Shown here: piece after piece, positions 36,930-48,229 of the stretch
Position numbering within the stretch: the stretch's first letter is position 1
How the letters are laid out: each line of letters begins with the position of its first letter
The notes under the pieces: generated by a model
The model's input: only the letters and a program-made list of their open reading frames with translations
The model's database searches: none
What the model was told of the DNA's origin: nothing
Position numbers and translations under genes: made by a program
From: Apostichopus japonicus
Lineage: Eukaryota; Echinodermata; Holothuroidea; Aspidochirotida; Stichopodidae
Direction of reading: 5' to 3'
NCBI RefSeq assembly: GCF_037975245.1
Contig: NC_092574.1
Location: 10,565,213-10,629,212 of the forward strand
Length of the DNA stretch: 64,000 bases

Positions 36930-38872
36930 CTATTTACCAGAGCCGTATATAGAGAGAGTTTGGCCAACCATGTAACCGATTTGGATTGGTCGAGAGGGAA
37001 AACGCCCACACAGGGTGGTAAAATAGGTCCACTTGAAAACTTTATAGCTGGCGACACGCATACTCACAGTGTATAGACTATCGTTTGTGTACACGAAAAA
37101 AGTACGAAATTACGAAAGAAATGGTGCTGGGGATGCTGCAATCGGTCAGAACATGGATATTGTTGTTTGATTTTCCGACTGACCATGAAGAAGAGGAATT
37201 TTTTGGAAGTAGAAAGAACAAGATGGAGATCTAATGAAAAAAGTCTGTGTAGCCTATAGGCCCATAGCCATAGTGTAATACGAGTAGGCCTAATCATGTA
37301 CAAGCAATGCGAGAATTTTACGTTCAGACTGGTTTCTGTAATTACATTTATGGCTATTCTCTCTCGTTTTACGATCCACAAATTAGATTTCATTATGCCA
37401 GCTCTCCTAATCATAGGCATGGCAGTTTCAGTCGCACATATAGCTATCCTAATTCCTAGTTATTGTATGCCTAGGCTATGCCTAGCCTATATAACTTTTA
37501 GTTTAATGTAAAAGGGTGGGCTAGGCATAAGGTAAAGCCCGAATCCTAAGTTAAGCCCGAAGCATAAGTTAAGCCTGGGCTAAGTCAGACCTGGACCATT
37601 CTTGCTATTACTTCAACTGTTAGTGTTATAGCAAATTACATAATATGGCACAGTATAAGGCCCAATTAAACTAGGCCTAAGGAAAACAAAGTAGCCTAGG
37701 CCTAAACTACTTAGGCTAGGTCTATACTCATTGGCAACTTGTGTACACATACAGGCCTAATTATATAGACCCTTTAAGTATGCCATAAACAAGTGCCCAA
37801 ATGGTTAAATGATCTTGGTTTGTGTTAATTGTCAGCATTGGCCTAGCCATTTTAGGCTAACATGAATTCAGCCTAATTTTTTCTTCTTCAAAAGTATAGC
37901 CTAGGCCTTGGTTTAATTTGGATACAGTTAACTATCATTTATCAAAGTAGCAGGGGCCTAGGCTACATTTCAAAGACCACTAGGCCAAGGCTAATTATGG
38001 TACTGGTAGCCTAGCCTTAGTTATGCTTATTGCAAAGACTACCCTACACTCTTGTCTTGGTCACTGAATTATCTTAAGAGCTCTGTCACTACATGTTGAT
38101 AAAGAAATGTTCAAAATATTGCGTAGGCCTAGCTTGGGCAATGCATGGTTTCCTTTGACTTTTTACAGCAAGACTTGAATTGATTTGAAAATTTAGTGTT
38201 AACTGGTATTTCATTAAAAAGCAAAACTGTCTGTGCATTCCAACGGAGTGCAAATTAAGAGGGGTGGGGGGGGGGGGGGATGCAGTATGATACACCTTTC
38301 AAGTTTTAACACATTATAAATGCACTTATGACAGAAACTCATTGCATCAGTAATTCCTTATTCCCCTAATTGACACCCACATTGACAATTGAATCTTTTA
38401 AAAGTATCTTTAGACAGTAAATTACAACTCCCTGAATTTCAGGACTTTTTTTACAAATCAAAGGTGACATGTGCTCTGAAGAAAAACTCCTAACATAAAA
38501 AGCCACAGTTAGCAGACTGTGATAAAGAAGAACCTGGTGAGTGACTATTAGACTGAAATCCAGTTCCTGCAACCACAGCAATAAAGTCTTTGTTTTAATC
38601 AATGCACTTGTGTGTTTGAAACTTTCAAATGGACACTCAATGGCAGTTGGTTAAGATATAAGGTTTTACCTTCATCATGGAGAGTTGAAGGGAATCTGCC
38701 TCATCATCTGAATAATGGACTCAAGGATAGCATCAAATCATGATCAGATAATACTTTTGAGCAAGTAAATATCTGGCAATTTGAAAGTTTGTATTATTTT
38801 TTTACATATTATTTAAGCTGTTTAGCTCACAAAAAAGCAAATGATCAAGTGACAACAACCGATGCAGTATAT

Positions 38873-39227
38873 TTAAAGGTATTGAAGACTCGCCCTAAAC
38901 GGCGCTCTGAAAAAGTTTACTTTCCGTTGCTTGCAAGTGAGGTTTTTTTTGTGTCGCTACAAAATGCAGACAGTAATGAAACCTGATACCTTGTTATCTT
39001 TTATCTAGACCTGAGATGTCCACGCTGCTATGTGCACTGTGTTGTGGGTATTGACAGTGATGTTTGTATTGACTGTACACTTATGTCTATTTACAGATGA
39101 TAGCAAGCTGTGTGTGTATTTTCTGGGATCAATGGTGGTGTCTAACACTCTGTTACACCGCATTCGAAACTAGGTCAGATAACGGGCATGAGATGTTTCT
39201 TTGTGCGGGAGTCTTCACACCCTATAA
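38873..39227. mobile_element. TTAA MITE, copy 3 (nested in large element copy 1)
   Basis: TTTAAAGGTATTGAAGACTCGC at the left and AGTCTTCACACCCTATAAGG at the right; the right TTAA has one change. Same internal landmarks as copy 1 of the family (CTTTCCGTTGCTTGCAAGTG, GATACCTTGTTATCTTT). Confidence 0.88.
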
Positions 39228-40719
39228 GGAGAAGTATTTATATCCCATTAATAGAGATAGAATTATGTTTCAATTGGTAGCATGCAACTTTAAATTTTGA
39301 AAACATTAGATACAATCAAACAAATGACAAGGTTCATTTACGAGGTAATCTACTGCCCTATATTTCACATTAATCTGTCACATCAGAAGGTCACAGCTTT
39401 CAATAATTATACAAACAAACTTCCTTGATGGGTGCTTGGTTACATTCCTGCAATTTTCAAGTTTATCAATGTAATAAGTTGTGAATGTGGCAATGTGGAG
39501 AAGCTTTGGGATAATCTGTGGATAAGACTGCCAGACTATCAACAAGATTCCACATCCATGCAACTCCAACTGCTTCCTTCACTTCCTTGCAGATTAACCA
39601 CATGTCCAAAAATAAGTCAGCATTGGTTAATGTAATTAAAATCTGGCTTTCTCCTGAGCTGGCAAATACACATGAATTGTCAAGTACAGAGGTCAGTGTG
39701 AAACCGCTGAAAATCTTCTCAGCTTTCAAGAAAACAAAGACCTGAAGCCAAATTGACAGAGACCACGCTTATACCATTCCACTCTCATAAGATGAAGGTA
39801 TCACACACACTTCATTTTGTTTCTGCGATGCAGTGCCTGGTAGACTGTGAGGGTCACCCAATGGATGTTTTAACAACTGCCTGGTATATAGAGCTCTGCA
39901 ACAGATAATTCATCCTGATGTCGAGTCGTCATCCTGTCATGGCCTTGAGCAAACTGAACCCAGTTCAACACAAAGCAGCTATTGAATTCTTGTCTAGGTA
40001 CTGTCAAATCCACATCACCATCATTGCTGGTTCCAGCTAAGCCGACCATAATAAAAGAGTACAATGAGGGTTGTTTAATTCACCCAACAGAGCTTGCATT
40101 CCAGTACCTTTGGGCAGCTGAAAAGATATTCAGAAATTGTTATATGAGTGTCTTTGTATGCATGCTTATGTGTGATTTTCTTGCTTTACAGAACAGCTCC
40201 ATTTTGATAAGCTATGTAACGTGGAAACCTGCCAATCATATGTTTGAAATAGGACAGGCTGAAACGATTCTTAAATGAAAAGCTTAATGACTTCTTACAT
40301 TTTGATACATCACTGTTCAGGTTAGGCCAGTACAGTAAGGGCAGTATGAAGAATAAGTAACAATTAATAATTATCATTATGGCCATTTGCTGCCTGCATA
40401 ATAACAAACTGAATGATGTCATCAGCCCTGTGCTCAGTTGACAGAACTGACAAGTAGGCACACAATGTCAGTGTGATCCATGAAACCTTATTAAGGACAT
40501 GACCATATAGTATATATGTTAATGGAAAATACATAAGCTACAACATACACCAGTACTCAGTTGTTGCAGGTTTTTTTTCTCTCGACAGACCCATTCAATC
40601 TATTGCACCTACTATAGCCTAGTACTACATTCCTGAGAAATTAACACCACAATATCAGTCTTAGGTTTGCCCACAGACTCCAGACTATTGCTAACTCATA
40701 CACTCAAGTTTATAGTTTA

Positions 40720-41052
40720 ATTAATAGAAAAAAGGACCAGGAGAGACACTCAAGTCCCCATTAAGGACCCTAAGGCTATATGAGAGGAATAAAACCGAGG
40801 ACATCAAATGTCATACCCAATTACAATGCTTAATGTACTCATCCAAAGCATTCTTAAACCCATTCACACTACTTGCAATTCAACCTTCTCAGGCAAACCA
40901 TTCCATCCATTCACAACCCTTGTATTAGACTTTAGAGAAAAAGATATGCCGAATATTAATCCTACTTTGTAACTTCTGGAGGTTAAGACAATGACCTCTG
41001 GTACAACTACTTTTGGCAAACCTGAAAAGATCAGTGAAGCATAAATTGTCAT
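40720..41052 (-). mobile_element. CR1-like LINE 3' end nested in large element copy 1
   Basis: Minus-strand frames give, in order, RGHCLNLQKLQSRINIR, HIFFSKV, RVVNGWNGLPEKVELQ and SSVNGFKNALDEYIKHCNWV with a stop. This is the classic RGH..L.K...FFS.RVVN.WN.LP...SVN.FK..LD end of CR1/Jockey-like ORF2. The pieces lie in different frames (a stop-bearing junction after FFSKV and a one-base shift after KVELQ), so it is dead. A short AAACT-type tail is visible in the sister copy. Confidence 0.75.
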
Positions 41053-43060
41053 TTTATGTGTAGCCCTACTCTATTTAATTGATGGATCTATTAATGTAGG
41101 CCTGATGCTATAGTTGTGCGTCTGTAATCTAGCCTAGCCAGGACTGTGATGTGTGCTTTTCGTTTGTATGACTAAAGTAGGACTAGTAGTATGAGGCGTA
41201 AAATAAACAAGTGTAATGACAGGTTTTCAGCTAGTTTTCTATGCATTTCAGGTGTGAAGATAAACGTAAATATTATTAACTAACGCATACTCTAATTCAT
41301 TACCTGATATCCATTTTGTTCCTCGTGTGCCTGTCAAAATCTGACATTCTGAGTCGCTTCGTTTGTTCGCAACGAGCACAGTGTGCAAAGCTGATATACT
41401 ATTGTGTGTGATGTTTTTCGTGTTTCGCGTAACTGGTAACGGCATCTGGACCTATTTTGATGCCCATGGTTTGCGTGTGACGTCACAAATCGCCAGTTGG
41501 CCAAACTCTCTCTATATACGGCTCTGCTATTTACCAGAGCCGTATATAGAGAGAGTTTGGCCAACCATGTAACCGATTTGGATTGGTCGAGAGGGAAAAC
41601 GCCCACACAGGGTGGTAAAATAGGTCCACTTGAAAACTTTTTAGCAGGCGACACGCATACTCACAGTGTATAGACTATCGTTTGTGTACACGGAAAAAGT
41701 ACGAAATTAGGAAAGAAATGGTGCTGGGGATGCTGCAATCGGTCAGAACATGGATATTGTTGTTTGATTTTCAGACTGACCATAAAAGAAGAGGAATTTT
41801 TTGGAAGTAGAAAGAACAAGATGGATATCTAATGAAAAAAAGTCTGTGTAGCCTAGGCCCATACTATTACTAGCCATAGGCCCTAGTGTAATACGAGTAA
41901 TGTACAAGCAATGCGAGAATTTTACGTTCAGACTGGTTTCTGTAATTACATGCATGGCTATTCTCTCTCGTTTTACGATCCACAAATTCGATTTCATTAT
42001 GCCAGCTCTTCTAATCATAGGCATGGCAGTTTCAGTCGCACATATAGTTATCCTAATTCCTAGTTATTGTATGCCTAGGCTATGCCTAGCCTAAAAAAGT
42101 ATCACTTTTAGTTTAATGTAAAAGGGTGGGCTAGCCTCTAGGCATCACGTAAAGCCCTAATCCTTAGTTAAGCCCGAAGCAAAAGTTAAGCCTTGGGCTT
42201 AGTTAGACCTGGACCATTCTTGCTATTACTACAACTGTTATAGCACATTACATAAATAGCCTAGGCCTAAACTAGTTAGGCTAGGTCTATACTCATTGGC
42301 AACTTGTGGGTTGTGTACACATACAGGCCTTATTATATATACCCTTTTAGTATGCCATAAACAAGTGCCCAAATGGTTAAATGATCTTGGTTTGTGTTAA
42401 TTGTCAGCATTGGCCTAGCCTTTTTAGGCTAACATGAATTCAGCCTAATTTTTTCTTCTTCAAAAGTATAGCCTAGGCCTTGGTTTAATTTGGATGCAGT
42501 CAACTATCATTTATCAAAGTTGCGTCAGTACCTCCTTATTCCCTTAATTGACACCCACATTGACGATTGAAGTTAAAAAAATCTTTTTAAATTATCTTTA
42601 GACAGTAAATTTTAACTCCCTGAATTTCAGGACTTTTTTTACAAATCAAAGGTGACATGTGCTCTGAAGAAAAACTCCTAACATAAAAAGCCACAGTTAG
42701 CAGACTGTGATAAAGACAAACCTGGTGAGTGACTACTAGACTGAAATCCAGTTCCTGCAACCACAGCAATAAAGTCTTTGTTTTAATCAATGCACTTGTG
42801 TGTTTGAAACTTTCAAATGGACACTCAATGGCAGTTGGTTAAGATATAAGGTTTTACCTTCATCATGGAGAGTTGAAGGGAATCTGCCTCATCATCTGAA
42901 TAATGGACTCAAGGATAGCAACAAATCATGATTGGATAATGATTTTGAACAAGTAAATATCTGGCAATTTGAAAGTTTGTATTATTTTTTTACATATTAT
43001 TTAAGCTGTTTAGCTCACACACAAGCAAATGATCAAGTGACAACAACCCATGCAGTATAT

Positions 43061-43423
43061 TTAAAGGTATTGAAGACTTGCCCTAAACCGCATGCCGCGC
43101 TCTGAAAAAGTTTACTTTCCGTTGCTTGCAAGTGAAGTTTTTTTTGTGTCGCTACAAAATGCAGACAGTAATGAAACCTGATACCTTGTTATCTTTTTTC
43201 TAGACCTGAGATGTCCACGCTGCTATGTGCACTGTGTTGTGGGTATTGACTGTGATGTTTGTATTGACTGTACACTAATGTCTATTTACAGATGGTAGCA
43301 AGCTGTGTGTGTATTTTCTGGGATCAATGGTGGTGTCTAACACTTCTGTTACACCACATTCGAAACTAGGTCAGATAACCGGCATGAGACGTTTCTTTGT
43401 GCGGGAGTCTTCACACCCTTTAA
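43061..43423. mobile_element. TTAA MITE, copy 4 (nested in large element copy 2)
   Basis: Left TTAAAGGTATTGAAGACTTG, right CACACCCTTTAAGG. It sits at the position equivalent to copy 3, so both descend from one insertion made before the large element was duplicated. Confidence 0.88.
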
Positions 43424-44909
43424 GGAGAAGTATTTATATCTCATTAATAGAGAAAGAGTTATGTTTCAATTGGTAGCATGCAACTTAAAATTTTGCAAAC
43501 ATTAGATACAATCAAACAAATGACAAGGTTCATTTACAAGGTAATCTACTGCCCTTTATTTCACATTAGTCTGTCACATCAGAAGGTCACAGCTTTCAAT
43601 AATTATTCAAACAAATTCCCTTGATGGGTGCTTCGTTAGATTCCTGCAATTTTCAAGTTTATCAATGTAATAAGTTCTGAATGTGGCAATGTGGAGAAAC
43701 TTTGGGATAATCTGTGGATAAGACTGCCAGACTATCAACAAGATTCCACATCCATGCAACTCCAACTGCTTCCTTCACCTCCTTGCAGATGTACCACATG
43801 TCCAAAAAAAAGTCAGCATTGGTTAATGTAATTAAAATCTGGCTTCCTCCTGAGCTGGCAAATACACATGAATTGTCAAGTACAGAGGTCAGTGTGGAAC
43901 CACTGAAAGATCTTCTCAGCTTTCAAGAAAACAAAGACTTGAAGCCAAATTGACAGAGGCCACACTGATACCATTCCACTCTCATAAGATGAAGGTATCA
44001 CACACACTTCATTTTGCTTCTGCGATGCAGTGCCTGGTAGACTGTGAGGGTCACCCAATGGATGTTTTAACAACTGCCTGGTTTATAGAGCTCTGCAACA
44101 GATAATTCATCCTAATGTCTAGTCGTCATCCTGTCATGGCCTTGAGCAAGTTGAACCCACTTCAACACAAAGCAGCTATTGAATTCTTGTCTAGGTAAGT
44201 CAAATCCACATCACCATCATTGCTGGTTCCAGCTACGCTGACCATGATAAAAGAGTACAATGAGGGTTTTTTAATTCACCCAACAGAGCTTGCATTCCAG
44301 TACCTTTGGGCAGCTGAAAAGATATTCAGAAATTGTTATATATGAGTGTGTTTGTATGCATGCATATGTGTGATTTTCTTGCTTTACAGAACAGCTCCTA
44401 TAAGCTATTTAACGTGGAAACCTGCCAATCATATGTTTGAAATAGGACAGGCTGAAACGATTCTTAAATGGAAAGCTTAACGACTTCTTGCATTTTTATA
44501 CATCACTGTTCAGGTAAGGCCAGTAAGGGCAGTATGAAGAATAAGTAACAATTAATAATTATCATTATGGCCATTTGCTGTCTGCATAATAACAAACTGA
44601 ATGATGTCATCAGCCCTGTGCTCAGTTGACAACACTGACAAGTAGGCACACTATGTCAGTGTGATCCATGAAACCTTATTAAGGACATGACCTTATAGTA
44701 TATATGTTAATGGAAAATACATAAGCTACAACATACACCAGTCTTCAGTTGTTGCAGGTTTTTTTTTTCTCGACAGACCCATTCAATCTGTTGCACCTAC
44801 TATAGCCTAGTACTACATTCCTGAGAAATTAACACCACAATATCTGTCTTAGGTTTGCCCACAGACTCCCAACTATTGCTAACTCCTACACTCAAGTATA
44901 TAGTTTAGT

Positions 44910-45250
44910 TTAGTAGAAAAAAAGACCAGGAGAGACATTCAAGTCCCCATTAAGGACCCTAAGGCTATATGAGAGGAATAAAACCGAGGCCATCAAATGT
45001 CATACCCAATTACAATGCTTAATGTACTCATCCAAAGTATTCTTAAACCCATTCACACTACTTGCAATTCAACCTTCTCAGGCAAACCATTCCATCCATT
45101 CACAACCCTTTGTATAAGTTGTATTAGACTTTAGAGAATAATTTATGCCGAATATTAATCCTACTATGTAACTTCTGGAGTTTAATACAATAACCTCTGG
45201 TACAACTACTTTTTGGCAAACCTGAAAAGATCAGTGAAGCATAAATTGTC
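44910..45250 (-). mobile_element. CR1-like LINE 3' end nested in large element copy 2
   Basis: Same fragment as at 40720-41052 with extra small indels. It keeps a TAAACTAAACTAT tail (44894-44912 in reverse), the usual CR1/L2-type repeat end. Confidence 0.72.
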
Positions 45251-45734
45251 ATTTTATGTGTAGGCCTACTTAATTTAATTGAAGGATCTATTAATGTAGG
45301 CCTGATGCTATAGTTGTGCGTCTGTAATCTAGCCTAGCCAGGACTGTGATGTGTGCTTTTCGTTTGTATGACTAAAGTAGGACTAGTAGTATGAGGCGTA
45401 AAATAAAACAAGTGTAATGACAGGTTTTCAGCTAGTTTTCTATGCATTTCAGGTGTGAAGATAAACGTAAATGTCATTAACTAACGCATACTCTAATTCA
45501 TTACCTGATATCCATTTTGTTCCTCGTATGCCTGTCAAAATCTGACATTCTGAGTCGCTTCGTTTGTTCGCAACGAGCACAGTTTGCAAAGCTGCTATAT
45601 ATTGTGTGTGGTGTTTTTCGTGTTTCGCGCAACTGGTAACGACAACTGGACCTATTTTGATGCCCATGGTTTGCGTGTGACGTCACAAATCGCCAGTTGG
45701 CCAAACTCTCTCTATATACGGCTCTGCTATTTAC

Positions 45735-45854
45735 CAGAGCCGTATATAGAGAGAGTTTGGCCAACCATGTAACCGATTTGGATTGGTCGAGAGGGAAAAC
45801 CACTGATCTGTACAGATCAGTGGGGAAAACGCCCACACAGGGTGGTAAAATAGG
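45735..45854. mobile_element. Large TIR DNA transposon, copy 3 (left end only)
   Basis: Starts right after the CTATTTAC at 45727-45734 with the same CAGAGCC end and follows copies 1 and 2 to GGTGGTAAAATAGG, where they continue TCCACTTG and this one changes to GCTGAGG. About 90 bp of element sequence plus a 30-bp insertion remain. Confidence 0.85.
45793..45830. repeat. 22-bp perfect palindrome flanked by 8-bp duplication
   Basis: Inside copy 3, GGGAAAAC (45793-45800) is followed by a perfect palindrome (45801-45822; half-site CACTGATCTGT) and GGGAAAAC again (45823-45830). Copies 1 and 2 have a single GGGAAAAC and no palindrome. Confidence 0.95.
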
Positions 45855-45965
45855 GCTGAGGTTAGTTCCAAGGTGTTTCGACAACAGGGAAGTTGAACTG
45901 TGACGTACTTCCGTTTTCAAAAGCCCTCACTAGTATTCCTATGGCACCTCGGAACTAACCTCAGC
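45855..45965. mobile_element. 111-bp inverted-repeat element
   Basis: Begins GCTGAGGTTAGTTCC and ends GGAACTAACCTCAGC, a perfect 15-bp terminal inverted repeat, with weaker pairing further in. No coding capacity; target duplication not evident. Confidence 0.78.
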
Positions 45966-46429
45966 CTTGCTTTGTACGGCAAGAAAGTACCAGCGCGAAG
46001 TACAAACACTATGCGGTATGCCTTGACATAACTAAAGTGATAAAGTTTACATAAATCACTCCAAATGGTGATATCGTGTGCCGCATTTCGCCAAAAATGT
46101 GGCAGTGTACTGCAGCTTCACAGGTAATTATTAAGAAGCGATAGCAGAAGCATTTACATAGGAATATAATTACTTTAGTGTCGTCTGCCCATCTAGTGAG
46201 TAGTGCTATTCACTGGACCTTGGAAAGTTGGATGTAGGCTAGTTAGCCTACTGTAGGCCCCTAGGCCTAGACCAGCTATACGGCTTTCCTTTTGGATGCG
46301 AAATGACTTAAGCCTAATGACAGCAATTATCACCACCTCATTTTACTTAAAACTTTATCCCTAACGATAGATCCACATGCCAGAATAACTGAAGATGACA
46401 TTTACATAGCCTAGCTTGCCCTAGGTCTA
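45966..46429. other. Intergenic
   Basis: Contains AGGCCTA/CCTAGGCCTA-type words near 46240-46275. No gene seen. Confidence 0.5.
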
Positions 46430-46978
46430 CTGAAGAGCCATACTGGAAAGTACGAGCTTTCACACAAAGATCTTTGGCGTATGGAAGTGTACGCCAATAA
46501 ATTTGGCCTACGGCGTACATTACTGCCCCAGGGAAAAGTACGACAGTTGGCGTGGCGTATCGCGTAAGCGTGGAGGAAAATTCAGCCGCAACAGTGCAAG
46601 TGACGCAACATGGTTCATACCATCGAGTTTAATAAATCTGGAGAAACTTTCACACAGTAAATACGTGCATACCATGCATGGAGGGTCATGTGATGTGTTC
46701 CAGGGTGGTACTAATATATTACTATCCCCATTACGCATGATGATTTCAGCCAAATTTTCATTGCACGAAACCTCCAAATATACAATTACAGATGTAAGTT
46801 ATATGGTCCGGGAAGTGCCATTTCCTGTGATCTGGGAGGCATTATTGACCAAAACGCTCCACGCCAACCGATGGTGGTGCTCCGCTTAGATAGTGTGGCG
46901 TACAAATACAGAACAAAACCACATCCACCTTGGCGTATTTCTTTGGCGTATGGTCAAAGTACTTTCCAGTCTGAAGAG
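46430..46978. mobile_element. MITE, 533 bp, with 8-bp target duplication
   Basis: CTGAAGAG at 46430-46437 and 46971-46978 flank an element whose ends are ACTGGAAAGTAC (46442-) and its complement (to 46970). Interior is rich in TTGGCGTA(T) words and has a second inverted pair (GTTGGCGTGG near 46552, its complement near 46860). A 128-codon open frame inside does not resemble any family. Confidence 0.75.
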
Positions 46979-48100
46979 TAAGATTCTAATGTAGGTTCGC
47001 CTAGGTCATAACGAAGCCTACAATATTTCAGTCTATAAATATATCTACTAGAATTGTACAAATATTCAAACACATTCTCCATTTGCAACATATTCCCAAC
47101 AATTCACAAGTTAGTGTGGCAAAATTTTAAGGGTATAGGGCCTAAGCAGTAAAGCAGGCTAAAGCCTAGCCAGTAATCTGAGTCTTGAGGTAGGCTAGGC
47201 CAAAGCCTATAGCCAGGTATGTTCTGGATAGTAACTTTAATTACAGGCAATTTGCATAAATTTACTCAACTATGATTTCAAGGCCTAATGATATTCACTT
47301 ACCATGTTTGGACAAAGCTTTGTAGGCAATACAACACACTCAAGCCACTACTCGTGATAACATCTCATCTATTGATGATAATATGTGACTGAATGTAGAT
47401 ATGCATCAAACTGTTTACACTCTCACTTCATAAGGTGGGATCTGTTATCCTGCATAATCTACTACCCACTTTGCAACATTTAACTGAAAACTGCATGCAC
47501 AGACTAATATGGAAATATTACACAAAAGTAGGTGTGTGGAAAGAGGGAGGGGAGTGGGGTGGAAGGTGGAGGGCGGGTTGCTTCTTCACTGCATTTTCCT
47601 GGGACAACTATGACACTATCTGAGTGGAGCACTAAAATAATACAAGCAAGAAAATGTTTGCCATATGCTTCTCTGATACCGGAAATGACACTTTCCAGAC
47701 ATTAAAAGTTGCATAAAGCACTCCACTTGTTCATAAGAGGCGAGAAAATGTTTCAAAGTTGGTTCTTATAAGTCAGGAGTATAGTAATTACTACTCTGAT
47801 CTGGTCACCGTAACATGTCTCTCTTGTGAAAAGTACACCTACTCTTTCGGAAAAATGGGTAAAATCAAATTCTGTTTTCAAAGACAAATGGACAATGTAT
47901 GTATGACGACTTATAAATGATCTGGCTCTTTGCCTCACTTTTCTCAAGGCTTCACCGCTTCAACTCACGATTACTTTAATTATGTCCCATTGAGATACTT
48001 TTCTTGACTCACAGGCAAAATGTTTATCGATTCTTCCATACAGAATCTCATATAATCTTTGATACAGCAATTTTTTTTATTTTCGTATATTCTCCTATAG
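46979..48100. other. Intergenic
   Basis: AGGCTA-rich patch at 47150-47220, GGAGGGGAGTGGGG patch at 47545. No exon recognised. Confidence 0.45.
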
Positions 48101-48228
48101 GCAAATATGGAGAATAGATGTTCAATACAGTGTGTCAGTTGTGGGAAGCATGTCCTCTACCTTGCATACCATGTAGCCAGGCAACACCAGGTGAAGGACA
48201 AAGGCCAAAGATTGCGGCTTAAGTACTA
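48101..48228 (+). CDS. Possible exon: short C2H2-type zinc finger
   Basis: Acceptor-like TCTCCTATAG ends at 48100 and a GTGAGG donor follows at 48229. ATG at 48107 opens 40 codons, with CVSCGKHVLYLAYHVARQH forming C-x2-C-x9-H-x4-H; basic tail DKGQRLRLKY. If unspliced it stops at TAG 48227-48229. It lies upstream of the SET-domain relics on the same strand, and could be the N-terminus of that locus, but I could not connect the phases. Likely a real or former exon; function not known. Confidence 0.4.
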
Positions 48229-48229
48229 G

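Larger units (their letters stand above)
36930..41534. mobile_element. Large TIR DNA transposon, copy 1 (4.59 kb)
   Basis: Element 36938-41526. It begins CAGAGCCGTATATAGAGAG and ends with the perfect complement; the terminal inverted repeat is 31 bp. The 8 bp CTATTTAC stand on both sides (36930-36937 and 41527-41534), a target duplication of hAT length; the CAGAG start also fits hAT, though other 8-bp superfamilies are possible. No transposase-like frame found, so nonautonomous. The interior holds AGGCCTA-rich DNA, a TTAA MITE and a LINE tail. Confidence 0.85.
41527..45734. mobile_element. Large TIR DNA transposon, copy 2 (4.19 kb)
   Basis: Element 41535-45726, same orientation as copy 1 and separated from it by only CTATTTAC (41527-41534). 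Same 31-bp ends; CTATTTAC again follows at 45727-45734. Collinear with copy 1 except for loss of about 400 bp corresponding to 37947-38345 of copy 1, plus small indels. Confidence 0.87.

Noticed and set aside
36938-45726. Reading the large repeated units as Polinton- or LTR-type elements
   Set aside because: 31-bp inverted ends with an 8-bp duplication, no capsid, integrase or polymerase-like frames; ordinary nonautonomous DNA transposon fits better.
45501-45920. 139-codon minus-strand frame
   Set aside because: Spans the junction of two transposon copies and their inverted ends; a similar frame exists at the other junction only because the DNA is duplicated.
46503-46889. 128-codon frame inside the 533-bp MITE
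   Set aside because: No domain or transposase motif seen; competing frame on the other strand; interior of a nonautonomous element.
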